In this document: positions 6,367 to 12,305 of the stretch, in pieces
Position numbering within the stretch: the first letter of the stretch is position 1
Layout: each line of letters opens with the position of its first letter
NCBI GenBank assembly: GCA_937876715.1
Contig: CALEGA010000048.1
Coordinates: 1-12,591 of the forward strand
Direction of reading: 5' to 3'
DNA: 12,591 nucleotides
Source of the DNA: an uncultured Candidatus Saccharibacteria bacterium
GTDB taxonomy: Bacteria > Patescibacteriota > Saccharimonadia > Saccharimonadales > Saccharimonadaceae
Translations under genes and position numbers: made by a program
Notes under the pieces: model-generated
What the model was told of the DNA's origin: nothing
Seen by the model: only the letters and a program-made list of their open reading frames with translations
Database searches by the model: none

Positions 6367-7791
6367 ATGACGCAAATTGTGTCAACGAGGGAGCATAAAA
6401 GAAAGAAGACTTTAGTTTATGACCCTTTGCAACAAATGAAGGACTCGTCTGGAGAGATTATTGTGAAGCGGAAACGAGTCGCTGCCTATGCTCGTGTTTC
6501 TACGGAGCAGGATGCGCAGCAAAATAGCTATGAAGCGCAAATTGGTTATTATACGGATTATATTCAACGAAACTCGGAGTGGGAGTTTGTTAAGGTATAT
6601 TCCGACGAGGGGATTTCTGGTACAAGTTATAGAAACCGAGACGGATTTAACGAGATGGTGGCGGATGCCAAGGACGGGAAGATTGATCTGATTTTAACGA
6701 AGTCAATTTCTCGGTTTGCTCGTAATACTGTAGATTCGCTGGTGGTGACGCGCGAGTTGAAAAGGTCGGGTGTGGAGGTATTTTTTGAGAAAGAAAATAT
6801 CAGTTCAATGGATGCGCAGGCGGAGTTAATTTTTACTATTATGTCGTCTATTGCGCAGGAAGAAAGCCGTTCGATTAGTGAGAATGTGCGGTGGGGTGTG
6901 CAGAGGAGTATGGAAGCAGGGCGGGTGTCTTTGCCGTGGAAGTCATTTCTTGGCTTTGAGCGCGGAGATGATGGCTTGCCGCGGATTAATGAGGAGGAAG
7001 CTAAGATTGTGCGGAAGATTTATCGTGATTATCTTAACGGTGCCACCTTGAGGCAAATTGCTTGTAAGTTAGATGCTGCGGGCGTGAAGAAACCGTTGCG
7101 AGCGGAGGGTAGGTGGTCACCCGAGACAATTCGGCATATTCTAACTAATGAGAAATATAAAGGGGATGCCGTTCTCCAGAAGACATATACGGTGGATTTT
7201 TTAAGTAAGGAAGTCCGGGTCAATCGTGGCGAGCGTAGGCAGTGGTATATTCGCGATTCTCACGATGCAATAATTACGGCGGAGGCTTTTCGGCAGGCAG
7301 CCGCTAATCTGAGACAGCGGGCGGCGTTTGCTGGGCGGTATTTTAGTAGCCCGTTTAGCAGTAAGTTATATTGTGGGAAATGCGGGTATAATATTGGGTT
7401 CCGGCATTGGGACCTTGCCAAAGAAAATGTGTTAGATGCGTGGATGTGTGGCGCTTGTTATCGAAAAGATCCTATGGCAGATAATATAATGTTGAAAGAT
7501 GCTCAGATTAGAAAGACCTTTATGATTGCGCTTGGTCGTTTGGCGGAAGCGTATGAGTGGGGTTCTGATGATTATGAGCGAGAAATTCTTGGCGGATTTG
7601 ACTATGACGACAGCGTTTTGAATGTGGTGAGGGATATTGACCCGACGATGCTTCGGTTTACTGAGCGCGCTTGGCATCAATTGCTTGATTCGGCGAAAGT
7701 GATGTCAGATCGTATTATTATATATAAATTCCGCAATGGGAAGAAAGTGACGGTAGCCCTGTCAGAGCTAAGCCGTCGTAAAAAAAGTTAA
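6367..7791 (+). CDS. Large serine recombinase (resolvase/invertase superfamily)
   Basis: 474 residues from ATG 6367. An in-frame ATG at 6352 has no ribosome site, whereas AAAGGA precedes 6367 by a normal distance. The resolvase catalytic domain (about 36-185) has YARVSTEQ with catalytic Ser45 and Arg43, plus the conserved TKSISRFARN segment with R116 and R119. The 'recombinase' DNA-binding domain follows (about 195-310, with the SPETIRHILTNEKYKGDAVLQ region). A zinc beta-ribbon has Cys336, Cys339, Cys361 and Cys364. The C-terminal tail of about 105 residues is short for phage integrases, with no long coiled coil visible. All catalytic landmarks are present, so the enzyme is probably active. 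It pairs with the SHOCT-like gene upstream and ends at a strong terminator. No cargo and no att repeats are evident, so it may be the recombinase end of a decayed element or a domesticated copy. Confidence 0.95.
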   Translation: MTQIVSTREHKRKKTLVYDPLQQMKDSSGEIIVKRKRVAAYARVSTEQDAQQNSYEAQIGYYTDYIQRNSEWEFVKVYSDEGISGTSYRNRDGFNEMVADAKDGKIDLILTKSISRFARNTVDSLVVTRELKRSGVEVFFEKENISSMDAQAELIFTIMSSIAQEESRSISENVRWGVQRSMEAGRVSLPWKSFLGFERGDDGLPRINEEEAKIVRKIYRDYLNGATLRQIACKLDAAGVKKPLRAEGRWSPETIRHILTNEKYKGDAVLQKTYTVDFLSKEVRVNRGERRQWYIRDSHDAIITAEAFRQAAANLRQRAAFAGRYFSSPFSSKLYCGKCGYNIGFRHWDLAKENVLDAWMCGACYRKDPMADNIMLKDAQIRKTFMIALGRLAEAYEWGSDDYEREILGGFDYDDSVLNVVRDIDPTMLRFTERAWHQLLDSAKVMSDRIIIYKFRNGKKVTVALSELSRRKKS

Positions 7792-7797
7792 AGAAAA

Positions 7798-7816
7798 AGT
7801 CCCGCAGGGCGGGACT
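7798..7816. terminator. Bidirectional terminator between the recombinase and the DUF5684-like gene
   Basis: AGTCCCGC (7798-7805), loop AGG, and GCGGGACT (7809-7816) form a perfect 8-bp stem. An A-rich run lies to the left (AAAGAAAAA) and TCTTATTGTCTTT to the right. The minus-strand reading has the better U-tract. It lies 6 nt after the recombinase stop and 19 nt after the end of the convergent gene, so it can serve both. Confidence 0.85.
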
Positions 7817-7835
7817 CTTATTGTCTTTGAGCCGA

Positions 7836-8258
7836 TTATTTAGAAGACGGGAGCTGTTTGTACTTTGCGTCGCCGAAGCCGAGAATCATCATGAAGATTG
7901 GCTCGAGGAGAATGAGACCGACAGCGAAGCCAGCGCCTTTGCCGAAAGATTTGGCAAGTTTGACGTTCATAACGATATTAAGCATAAAGTTAGCGCCCGG
8001 GATGATGGCGAGGAAGCAAAGCATTGGTTCCATATTCAAAATTTGGAGCATAGTGTAAGCGTTGTAAACTGGGATGAGAGCTTTCCAGCCTTCTTTGCCA
8101 GCTTTTTTGAAGATTTTCCATTCAGCAACGATGACGAGAACTACCCAAGCGATAATACAGAGGGTGAGGAAGAAGCCGAAGAAACCGGCGAAAATCCCTG
8201 CGCCAATAGCTGGGGCCGTAGTCACATACGGATTATAGGTTGAATAAGTTGAATACAT
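7836..8258 (-). CDS. DUF5684-like small four-pass membrane protein
   Basis: 140 residues. A Tyr/Thr/Ser-rich start (MYSTYSTYNPY) is followed by hydrophobic segments at about 18-46, 66-88, 86-104 and 108-126. Between the first and second lies EWKIFKKAGKEGWKALIPVYN (about 47-67), the hallmark of DUF5684 proteins: a lysine/glycine/tryptophan motif before a proline-rich re-entry. The second landmark, LAKSFGKGAGFAVGLILLEPIF, is also typical. The function of the family is unknown; in other bacteria the domain is sometimes appended to signal peptidase-like or other membrane proteins. The gene has its own promoter (TTGAAA-17-TACATT), a leader of about 30 nt and an AAGGAT ribosome site. It ends convergently with the recombinase unit at a shared terminator. 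Confidence 0.88.
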   Translation of the reverse strand: MYSTYSTYNPYVTTAPAIGAGIFAGFFGFFLTLCIIAWVVLVIVAEWKIFKKAGKEGWKALIPVYNAYTMLQILNMEPMLCFLAIIPGANFMLNIVMNVKLAKSFGKGAGFAVGLILLEPIFMMILGFGDAKYKQLPSSK

Positions 8259-8261
8259 TTG

Positions 8262-8279
8262 TTTAATCCTTTGATTAAA
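8262..8279 (-). promoter_or_regulatory. Short leader hairpin around the ribosome site of the DUF5684-like gene
   Basis: In the minus-strand RNA, UUUAAUC and GAUUAAA (7 bp) enclose the loop AAAG, so the AAGGA ribosome site spans the loop and the 3' arm. The ATG at 8258 starts 3 nt after the stem. The stem is AU-rich and weak, so a thermosensor-like or purely incidental role are both possible. Confidence 0.45.
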
Positions 8280-8294
8280 TGTAATATTAACTAA

Positions 8295-8323
8295 AATGTA
8301 GCATAAAATGAGGGATTTTTCAA
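8295..8323 (-). promoter_or_regulatory. Promoter of the DUF5684-like gene (TTGAAA-17-TACATT)
   Basis: Minus strand: TTGAAA (8323-8318), 17 nt, and TACATT (8300-8295) with TGC directly before it (extended -10). The predicted start is near 8288, about 30 nt before the ATG. The -35 lies just after the stop codon of the flavoprotein gene (8325), and no terminator is seen between them, so readthrough from that operon is possible too. Confidence 0.6.
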
Positions 8324-8324
8324 G

Positions 8325-9698
8325 CTACTTGGCGAGCTTGCGGGCGGCAAGATAGATGAGTTCCGACCACGATGAGGAGATGTGTGGAGTGGAGGCGAGC
8401 TGCGTGATGGTGAATTTGTGGCGGACGGCGGTGGCGACTTCTTGAATGACGAGTTCGGCGTTAGGGCAAACGACGGTGGCGCCGAGGAGCTTGTCTTTCG
8501 GGTCGGCAAGAAGTTTGACGAAGCCGTAGCGGAAGTCGGAGGTGTTAGAAGCGGAGACGGCGGAAAGTGGAAGGACGGCTTTTTTGCATTTAAGGTTTTT
8601 TCTAACACAATCATCTTCGGTGAGACCGGTGGTGGCGACGGAGGGGAAAGTATTGGTGATGCGGATGAAGCCTTCGTAGTTTTTGAGGTTTTTGGTCTTC
8701 CCTACTGCATTGGAAGCGGCGAGAGCGCCCTCGTAGGCGGCGCGTTCAGCGGACGATTCCCCGCCGAGACAATCGCCGGCGGCGTAAATGTGCTTGACGG
8801 AGGTTTTAAGGAAGTCGTCGGCTTTGATGCCGTGGTCGGAATAGATGACGCCGGCGTTTTCTAAGCTCAGATCGGTGACGGGTTTGTTGCCGGTGGCGAG
8901 GACGATGGCGGAAACTTCGACGGATTTTTCTTGACCACCGCGGCGGAAGATGACTTTTTGAAGTCCTTGCTTGGTGGATTTTTGGACGGCGACAACGCGC
9001 GATTGAGTCAAAACTTTGATGCGCAATGAGTTTTCGAAGTATTGAGAGAGGAGTTGTCCAACTTCTTCGTCTTCTTTTGGCAGGAGGCGACCAGCGAGTT
9101 CGCCAATGACGACTTGGGTGCCGAGTTCGGCGAAGTAATTAGCGAGTTCGACACCGGTGCTGCCGGCGCCAACGATGAAGACGGACTTGGGTGGACGATT
9201 GAGCGAAAGCGCCTCGGCGGGGGTGAAGCAGGTGGCTGATTCGATGCCAGAGATGTCGCCCGAGTTCAATTTGCTGCCAGTTGCTAAAATGAACTTAGGA
9301 GCGGAGATGATTTGGTCTTTAACCGCGACTTCGTAGGGCGAGAGAAAAGTAGCGAAGCCAGAGAAGCAAGCGATTTTGGCGGCTTCGAAAGCTTTTTTGG
9401 AGTTGGCGCCGGCGCGACGAGAGGCGAGGAGTTTCCAGTTTTGGGCGGTGGGGTAGTTGTAGCGAAGCGTGGAGCTGGAGAGACCGAAGCGAGAGCCGCG
9501 ATGGGCTTCGTGATAAAGATGAGAAAATTCGAAGAGGGCGCGAGCCGGTACGTCGGAAGCGTTAAGCGCTGAGCCACCCCATTTGTTTGCTTCGACGAGA
9601 GCGGTTTTAAGACCGGCTTTGGAAGCGAGGAGAGCGGCGGAGGAGCCGGCGGGACCGGAGCCAAGAACAATTAAATCGTAGTCAAATTTTTTACTCAT
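8325..9698 (-). CDS. FAD/NAD(P)-binding oxidoreductase of the dihydrolipoamide dehydrogenase fold, lacking redox cysteines
   Basis: 457 residues with all three class I pyridine nucleotide-disulfide oxidoreductase domains. FAD binding: GSGPAG (13-18) with E36, and the second FAD motif IYAAGDC with D309. NAD(P) binding: GAGSTG (177-182), with E200 at the end of the second strand, which suggests NADH. The dimerisation domain starts at about 344 (FIRITNTFPSVATTGLTEDD). The usual redox site (GGTCLNxGCIPSK) reads GGSALNASDVPAR at 41-53, so both cysteines are gone (Ala44, Asp49). The C-terminal HPTxxE catalytic pair reads SSSWSE (441-446), so the His is lost while Glu446 remains. It therefore cannot work as a classical disulfide reductase. 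Family precedents without the cysteine pair include SthA-type transhydrogenases and mycobacterial LpdA-type quinone reductases, so NAD(P)H oxidation with a quinone or similar acceptor is a plausible role. Last gene of a three-gene operon, 2 nt after the previous stop. Confidence 0.93.
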   Translation of the reverse strand: MSKKFDYDLIVLGSGPAGSSAALLASKAGLKTALVEANKWGGSALNASDVPARALFEFSHLYHEAHRGSRFGLSSSTLRYNYPTAQNWKLLASRRAGANSKKAFEAAKIACFSGFATFLSPYEVAVKDQIISAPKFILATGSKLNSGDISGIESATCFTPAEALSLNRPPKSVFIVGAGSTGVELANYFAELGTQVVIGELAGRLLPKEDEEVGQLLSQYFENSLRIKVLTQSRVVAVQKSTKQGLQKVIFRRGGQEKSVEVSAIVLATGNKPVTDLSLENAGVIYSDHGIKADDFLKTSVKHIYAAGDCLGGESSAERAAYEGALAASNAVGKTKNLKNYEGFIRITNTFPSVATTGLTEDDCVRKNLKCKKAVLPLSAVSASNTSDFRYGFVKLLADPKDKLLGATVVCPNAELVIQEVATAVRHKFTITQLASTPHISSSWSELIYLAARKLAK

Positions 9699-9700
9699 AG

Positions 9701-9943
9701 TTAGATAATTTTGTCACGGTTTCGATAAACAAGTGCGAGGTCGGGAGAGTATTTATCGAGTTCGGAGCTTACGACCCTTTCTAAATCGCTTTTGGTTATT
9801 ATATCGCGGGTTTCTAGCCATGTCAAAACGGCACGCAGGACGCGTTCAATGACGGGTTCAACAGAGCCTTCGGGAAGATTGAGCGAGCGAGCGTCGGATT
9901 GGAGTCGCGAGACGAGTGATTCGGGGGAGAAAGTTTCTGTCAT
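9701..9943 (-). CDS. Small ATP-cone-like helical protein
   Basis: 80 residues from the ATG at 9943. The frame is open to an ATG at 10048, but the internal start has AAGGA 7 nt upstream and overlaps the previous stop (TAATG), so it is preferred. The sequence is helical. A segment with ERVLRAVLTWLETRDIITKS (about 33-52) leads into LERVVSSELDKYSPDLALVYRNRD. This resembles the C-terminal half of an ATP-cone (helix, 'iT..dLe..V...L', then 'a..YR..'), as found in NrdR and ribonucleotide reductases. The N-terminal strand with the nucleotide-binding Lys-Arg-Asp-Gly of a true ATP-cone is not seen, so nucleotide binding is doubtful. It is coupled on both sides (TAATG upstream, 2-nt gap downstream), which ties it to the membrane protein and the flavoprotein. 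The gene is confident; the fold call is tentative. Confidence 0.75.
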   Translation of the reverse strand: MTETFSPESLVSRLQSDARSLNLPEGSVEPVIERVLRAVLTWLETRDIITKSDLERVVSSELDKYSPDLALVYRNRDKII

Positions 9944-10647
9944 TATGCCGTTCCTTTCAAAATGACAAAAGCGAAGAGGAAAGCGGCGAGAATAAGAAAA
10001 CCAGCGCCGGTAAAGAAGCGGAAAAAGTTTTTGTTCTTGAGACGCCAACGTTGGACTTCGGCGACGTTGCGACCTTTGCGGATGGAGATGCGGAGAGCGA
10101 GAAGTGGCACGGTGCCAAAAATGGTATAGATGACCAAGCCGATTGCTTGGAACACTGGATCGAGATGGAGAATGGCGTCGCCGGCGAGAACAAGGAGCGG
10201 AAGAGTGAAGAGAATTTCCGAGAGTGGGACGAGGAGGCCGAGCGAAAAGGCTTCAGTGATGTCGTTGGTGAGTTTGGCGCGAGAGTTGATGAATTTGGCG
10301 AGGCGGCGCGGGAGCCAGAGTTCGGTGGAGCCTTTGCGTTTGTAATAGAAAAACCATGCAACGATGCTAAGAGAGACGAGAAGTCCGAAGAGAATGATAT
10401 GACCGAGGTCGGAAAGCGTGCCAGATTTAGTGAGGCTGGCGATAAGGAAGAGCGCCGTGCCGAGGAGGAGAAAGTTCATAAGTGTAATGCCGGAGATGAA
10501 AGAAGAGGCGAGCGTCTTGGTCTTTTTACGGATGTTTTTGCCGAGTGAGGCGTGGTAGAGTAAAAGTAAAGTGCCGAGCGGAAGCTGAAGCGAAGCCGTG
10601 ACAAAACCACTGAGAATGATGATGCTGAGCGAGACATAGACCTCCAT
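9943..10647 (-). CDS. Six-pass membrane protein, LysE/DsbD-like architecture, cysteine-free
   Basis: 234 residues with six hydrophobic segments (about 5-28, 45-70, 82-103, 132-156, 162-186, 208-231). The two halves look like a 3+3 duplication: segments 1 and 4 both carry a Gly..Pro-Leu turn inside the membrane (LQLPLGTLLLLY and LVPLSEILFTLPLL), and segments 2 and 5 are Gly-rich. This is the general plan of the LysE/DsbD/CcdA superfamily. The protein contains no cysteine at all, so a thiol-relay function like DsbD is excluded unless another residue replaces it. A transport or quinone-related role is open. It is first in the operon with the ATP-cone-like and flavoprotein genes. A TGGTATAAT box ends 8 nt before its ATG, so translation is probably leaderless. 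The superfamily call is by eye and moderate. Confidence 0.85.
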   Translation of the reverse strand: MEVYVSLSIIILSGFVTASLQLPLGTLLLLYHASLGKNIRKKTKTLASSFISGITLMNFLLLGTALFLIASLTKSGTLSDLGHIILFGLLVSLSIVAWFFYYKRKGSTELWLPRRLAKFINSRAKLTNDITEAFSLGLLVPLSEILFTLPLLVLAGDAILHLDPVFQAIGLVIYTIFGTVPLLALRISIRKGRNVAEVQRWRLKNKNFFRFFTGAGFLILAAFLFAFVILKGTA

Positions 10648-10655
10648 ATAATATC

Positions 10656-10664
10656 ATTATACCA
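10656..10664 (-). promoter_or_regulatory. Extended -10 box TGGTATAAT for the flavoprotein operon
   Basis: Minus strand: TGG followed by a perfect TATAAT (10661-10656), then 8 nt to the ATG at 10647. The -35 region is poor at standard spacing (a TTGATA lies 20 nt upstream), so promoter strength probably rests on the extended -10. It is divergent from the promoter at 10696-10725. Confidence 0.62.
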
Positions 10665-10695
10665 CAAGCGAGATAAAAAAGTATCAAGGATATGC

Positions 10696-10725
10696 TTGAA
10701 ATAAAAAAGCTTGCCGTGGTAGAGT
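10696..10725 (+). promoter_or_regulatory. Promoter of the lamin-tail protein gene (TTGAAA-18-TAGAGT)
   Basis: TTGAAA (10696-10701), an 18-nt spacer and TAGAGT (10720-10725) with TGG directly before it (extended -10). Six bases then separate it from the ATG at 10732. The GGAGG between the two is only 1 nt from the ATG and cannot act as a normal ribosome site, so a leaderless start fits better. Confidence 0.58.
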
Positions 10726-10731
10726 GGAGGC

Positions 10732-12234
10732 ATGAAAAAGTTGAGGTATTTATATTTAGGGATAACGATAATCTTTACGATAGGATTCTCGGTACCGAGT
10801 ACGATGGTGTTTGCGGAGGCGAAAGAAGCCTTGGAAGAAGCAACGAAAGTGGCTGATTCTGAGACGGAGGGATTACCGGAAGAGGAAGTAGATGATGAAG
10901 TGCAATTGCCGCCCGTTGTGATTTTAAGTTATAATCCTGGGTTTTCTGATCCTTATGTGGGGGAGTTTATGGAGCTAAGGAGGCTCCAGCCTAATTCAAT
11001 TTTGCTCGCCGGTCTTTCGATAATTTACGAAACTTCCTCGGGAAGTGAGTATGTCGTCTTCGAATTTGACGAGACGCACGAAATGGTCGGCGAGTCTCTC
11101 CTTTTGAGACTAGCAAGTTCGGACGAAGTGAAGAATGCCGAAGATGAATCTACGGTGGCTGACTTGACTTATACGCGGAATATGTCACAGAGTGCGGGGA
11201 GAATAAAATTAAAGTATAGTGACGAAGAGATTGATTCCCTGTGCTGGGGATTAAAAGAAGTTGGCTGTTATGCGGCGTTTAAGACGGGAAAGAAAAATCC
11301 GCCGACGACACTGGTGCGCGAGATTAGTGAAGAAGAGATTGGCGATTTTGGCTTTTCGGCTGATTATGCACCAAGCTTTGACCCGCTTAAGCCTGGTTTG
11401 TCGGTGCGGGAAGTGGCGCCAGAAGAGGTGATAGAACTGCAGTGTCGTGCGCTTGAGTTTACGGAGCTTTATACTTATTACGAAACTTCGGCGACGGAGC
11501 AGTTTATTGAACTTTATAATAATAGTGACGAAGAGATTAGCCTTGATGGGTGTTTGATTAGTTATAAAGGAAAAAATTATGGTTTGAACGGAAAGCTGGG
11601 AGCGCGAAAGTTTCTTGCTGTGTATCCAGTTACGGCGTGGGGGTTGACTCTGACGAAAAATCCGACGTCCGCGAATAGATTGTCGATAGTTGATACTGAT
11701 GGCGAGACGGTAGATAATCTGACGTATTATAGCGGACAGAAGAAAGGCGTGAGTTTAGCGAAGTTGGTGCTCGACGAGAGCGTAAATTGGACGCAGACTT
11801 ATAATGTGACGGCAGGAGTGGAGAATGTTTATCAAAAGTTCAAGAGCTGTCCTGTAGGTAAAGTAATTAATTTGGAAACTGGAAATTGCGTGAACGAAGT
11901 GGCGCCAGTGGCGACTTTAGTGGCTTGTCCGGAGGGAAAATATCGCAACCCGTTGACTGGGAGATGTAAGAGTTATGCGACAACTGCTAGTACAGCGTTG
12001 AAGCCGTGTGCCGAGGGATATGAGCGGAATCCGGAGACGAACCGGTGCCGAAAAATTGTGGCGAATACGGGAGCGGATTATCCTGTAGTGACTGGTAATG
12101 TTGAGGAGAAAACGGAGCTAACGAGTGTTTATGCGATTGCAACGGTGATAGTGGCGGGATTGGGCTATATCGCGTTTCAATATAAGGAGGAGCTGGCCGG
12201 CTTATTCCGCAAGAAAGCGAAAGTCGGAGCATAA
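10732..12234 (+). CDS. Secreted, C-terminally anchored protein with two probable lamin-tail domains and Cys repeats
   Basis: 500 residues. A signal peptide (about 1-29) is followed by an acidic linker (30-58). Two lamin-tail-like (LTD) regions lie at about 60-165 and 228-355. Each opens with a strand leading into 'EFMELRRL' or 'EQFIELYNNSDEEISLDGC', the classic FIELYN-type start, and ends near a Trp or Val-Asp-x-Leu-Tyr strand (VADLTY, VDNLTYYSG). Next come three Cys-x12-Cys repeats (373-386, 399-412, 426-439) of the form C-P-x-G-K-x-x-N-x-x-T-G-x-C. A transmembrane helix (about 464-482) and a basic cytoplasmic tail (FRKKAKVGA) close the protein. This is a cell-surface architecture: secreted, held by a C-terminal anchor, with the Cys repeats next to the membrane. 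LTD domains in bacteria occur on surface proteins and extracellular nucleases; no nuclease domain is visible here. A role in surface attachment or in DNA or host contact is inference only. Confidence 0.9.
   Translation: MKKLRYLYLGITIIFTIGFSVPSTMVFAEAKEALEEATKVADSETEGLPEEEVDDEVQLPPVVILSYNPGFSDPYVGEFMELRRLQPNSILLAGLSIIYETSSGSEYVVFEFDETHEMVGESLLLRLASSDEVKNAEDESTVADLTYTRNMSQSAGRIKLKYSDEEIDSLCWGLKEVGCYAAFKTGKKNPPTTLVREISEEEIGDFGFSADYAPSFDPLKPGLSVREVAPEEVIELQCRALEFTELYTYYETSATEQFIELYNNSDEEISLDGCLISYKGKNYGLNGKLGARKFLAVYPVTAWGLTLTKNPTSANRLSIVDTDGETVDNLTYYSGQKKGVSLAKLVLDESVNWTQTYNVTAGVENVYQKFKSCPVGKVINLETGNCVNEVAPVATLVACPEGKYRNPLTGRCKSYATTASTALKPCAEGYERNPETNRCRKIVANTGADYPVVTGNVEEKTELTSVYAIATVIVAGLGYIAFQYKEELAGLFRKKAKVGA
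11848..12048 (+). repeat. Three tandem Cys-x12-Cys repeat units in the lamin-tail protein
   Basis: Units begin at residues 373, 399 and 426, each with two Cys exactly 13 positions apart and the core C-[PA]-x-G-[KY]-x-x-N-x-x-T-x-x-C. Units 2 and 3 are closest (YRNPLTGRC and ERNPETNRC). Linkers of 12 and 13 residues are rich in Ala, Val and Thr. The even spacing suggests one disulfide per unit, forming a short stalk before the membrane helix. Confidence 0.85.
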
Positions 12235-12289
12235 AAAAGCCCTCAGGTGTCCGTAAATTGGGGGGGCAATTTACCGACGTCTCAAGGCT
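12233..12289 (-). terminator. Long hairpin terminator for tRNA-fMet, shared with the lamin-tail gene
   Basis: The arms at 12238-12260 and 12267-12289 pair at 20 of 23 positions (two G-U pairs, three mismatches) around a six-base homopolymer loop: G6 on plus, C6 on minus. On the minus strand the stem ends in AGGGCTTTTTT, with the six U residues at 12238-12233, a typical Rho-independent terminator for the leftward tRNA. Two bases of the lamin-tail gene's TAA lie in the U-tract. On the plus strand the stem is followed only by AATTTC, so termination of that gene would be weaker. Confidence 0.8.
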
Positions 12290-12305
12290 AATTTCTAAAA
12301 CAACA

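Noticed and set aside
6059..7860. Flanking direct repeats (att sites) of the recombinase module
   Set aside because: Compared the sequence before 6110 with that after 7791 by eye and found no convincing shared core; distant sites outside the window cannot be excluded.
7821..8243. Plus-strand open frame (140 codons) opposite the DUF5684-like gene
   Set aside because: Acidic low-complexity product that starts in the terminator region; the minus-strand protein has proper membrane segments, promoter and ribosome site.
8382..8864. Plus-strand open frame (160 codons) opposite the flavoprotein gene
   Set aside because: Gly/Asp/Val-rich shadow; the minus strand carries recognisable FAD and NAD motifs over the same bases.
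9916..10548. Long plus-strand open frame (210 codons) opposite the six-pass membrane protein gene
   Set aside because: Its product is a low-complexity run of Glu/Lys/Arg/Gly typical of an antisense frame in purine-rich DNA, with no ribosome site. The opposite strand encodes a convincing membrane protein.
10684..10699. TCAAG...CTTGA inverted repeat between divergent promoters as an operator
   Set aside because: Only 5 bp per arm; expected by chance in a short AT-rich intergenic region.
10726..10730. GGAGG as Shine-Dalgarno of the lamin-tail gene
   Set aside because: Only one base separates it from the ATG at 10732, too close for ribosome placement; the -10 box spacing fits a leaderless start.
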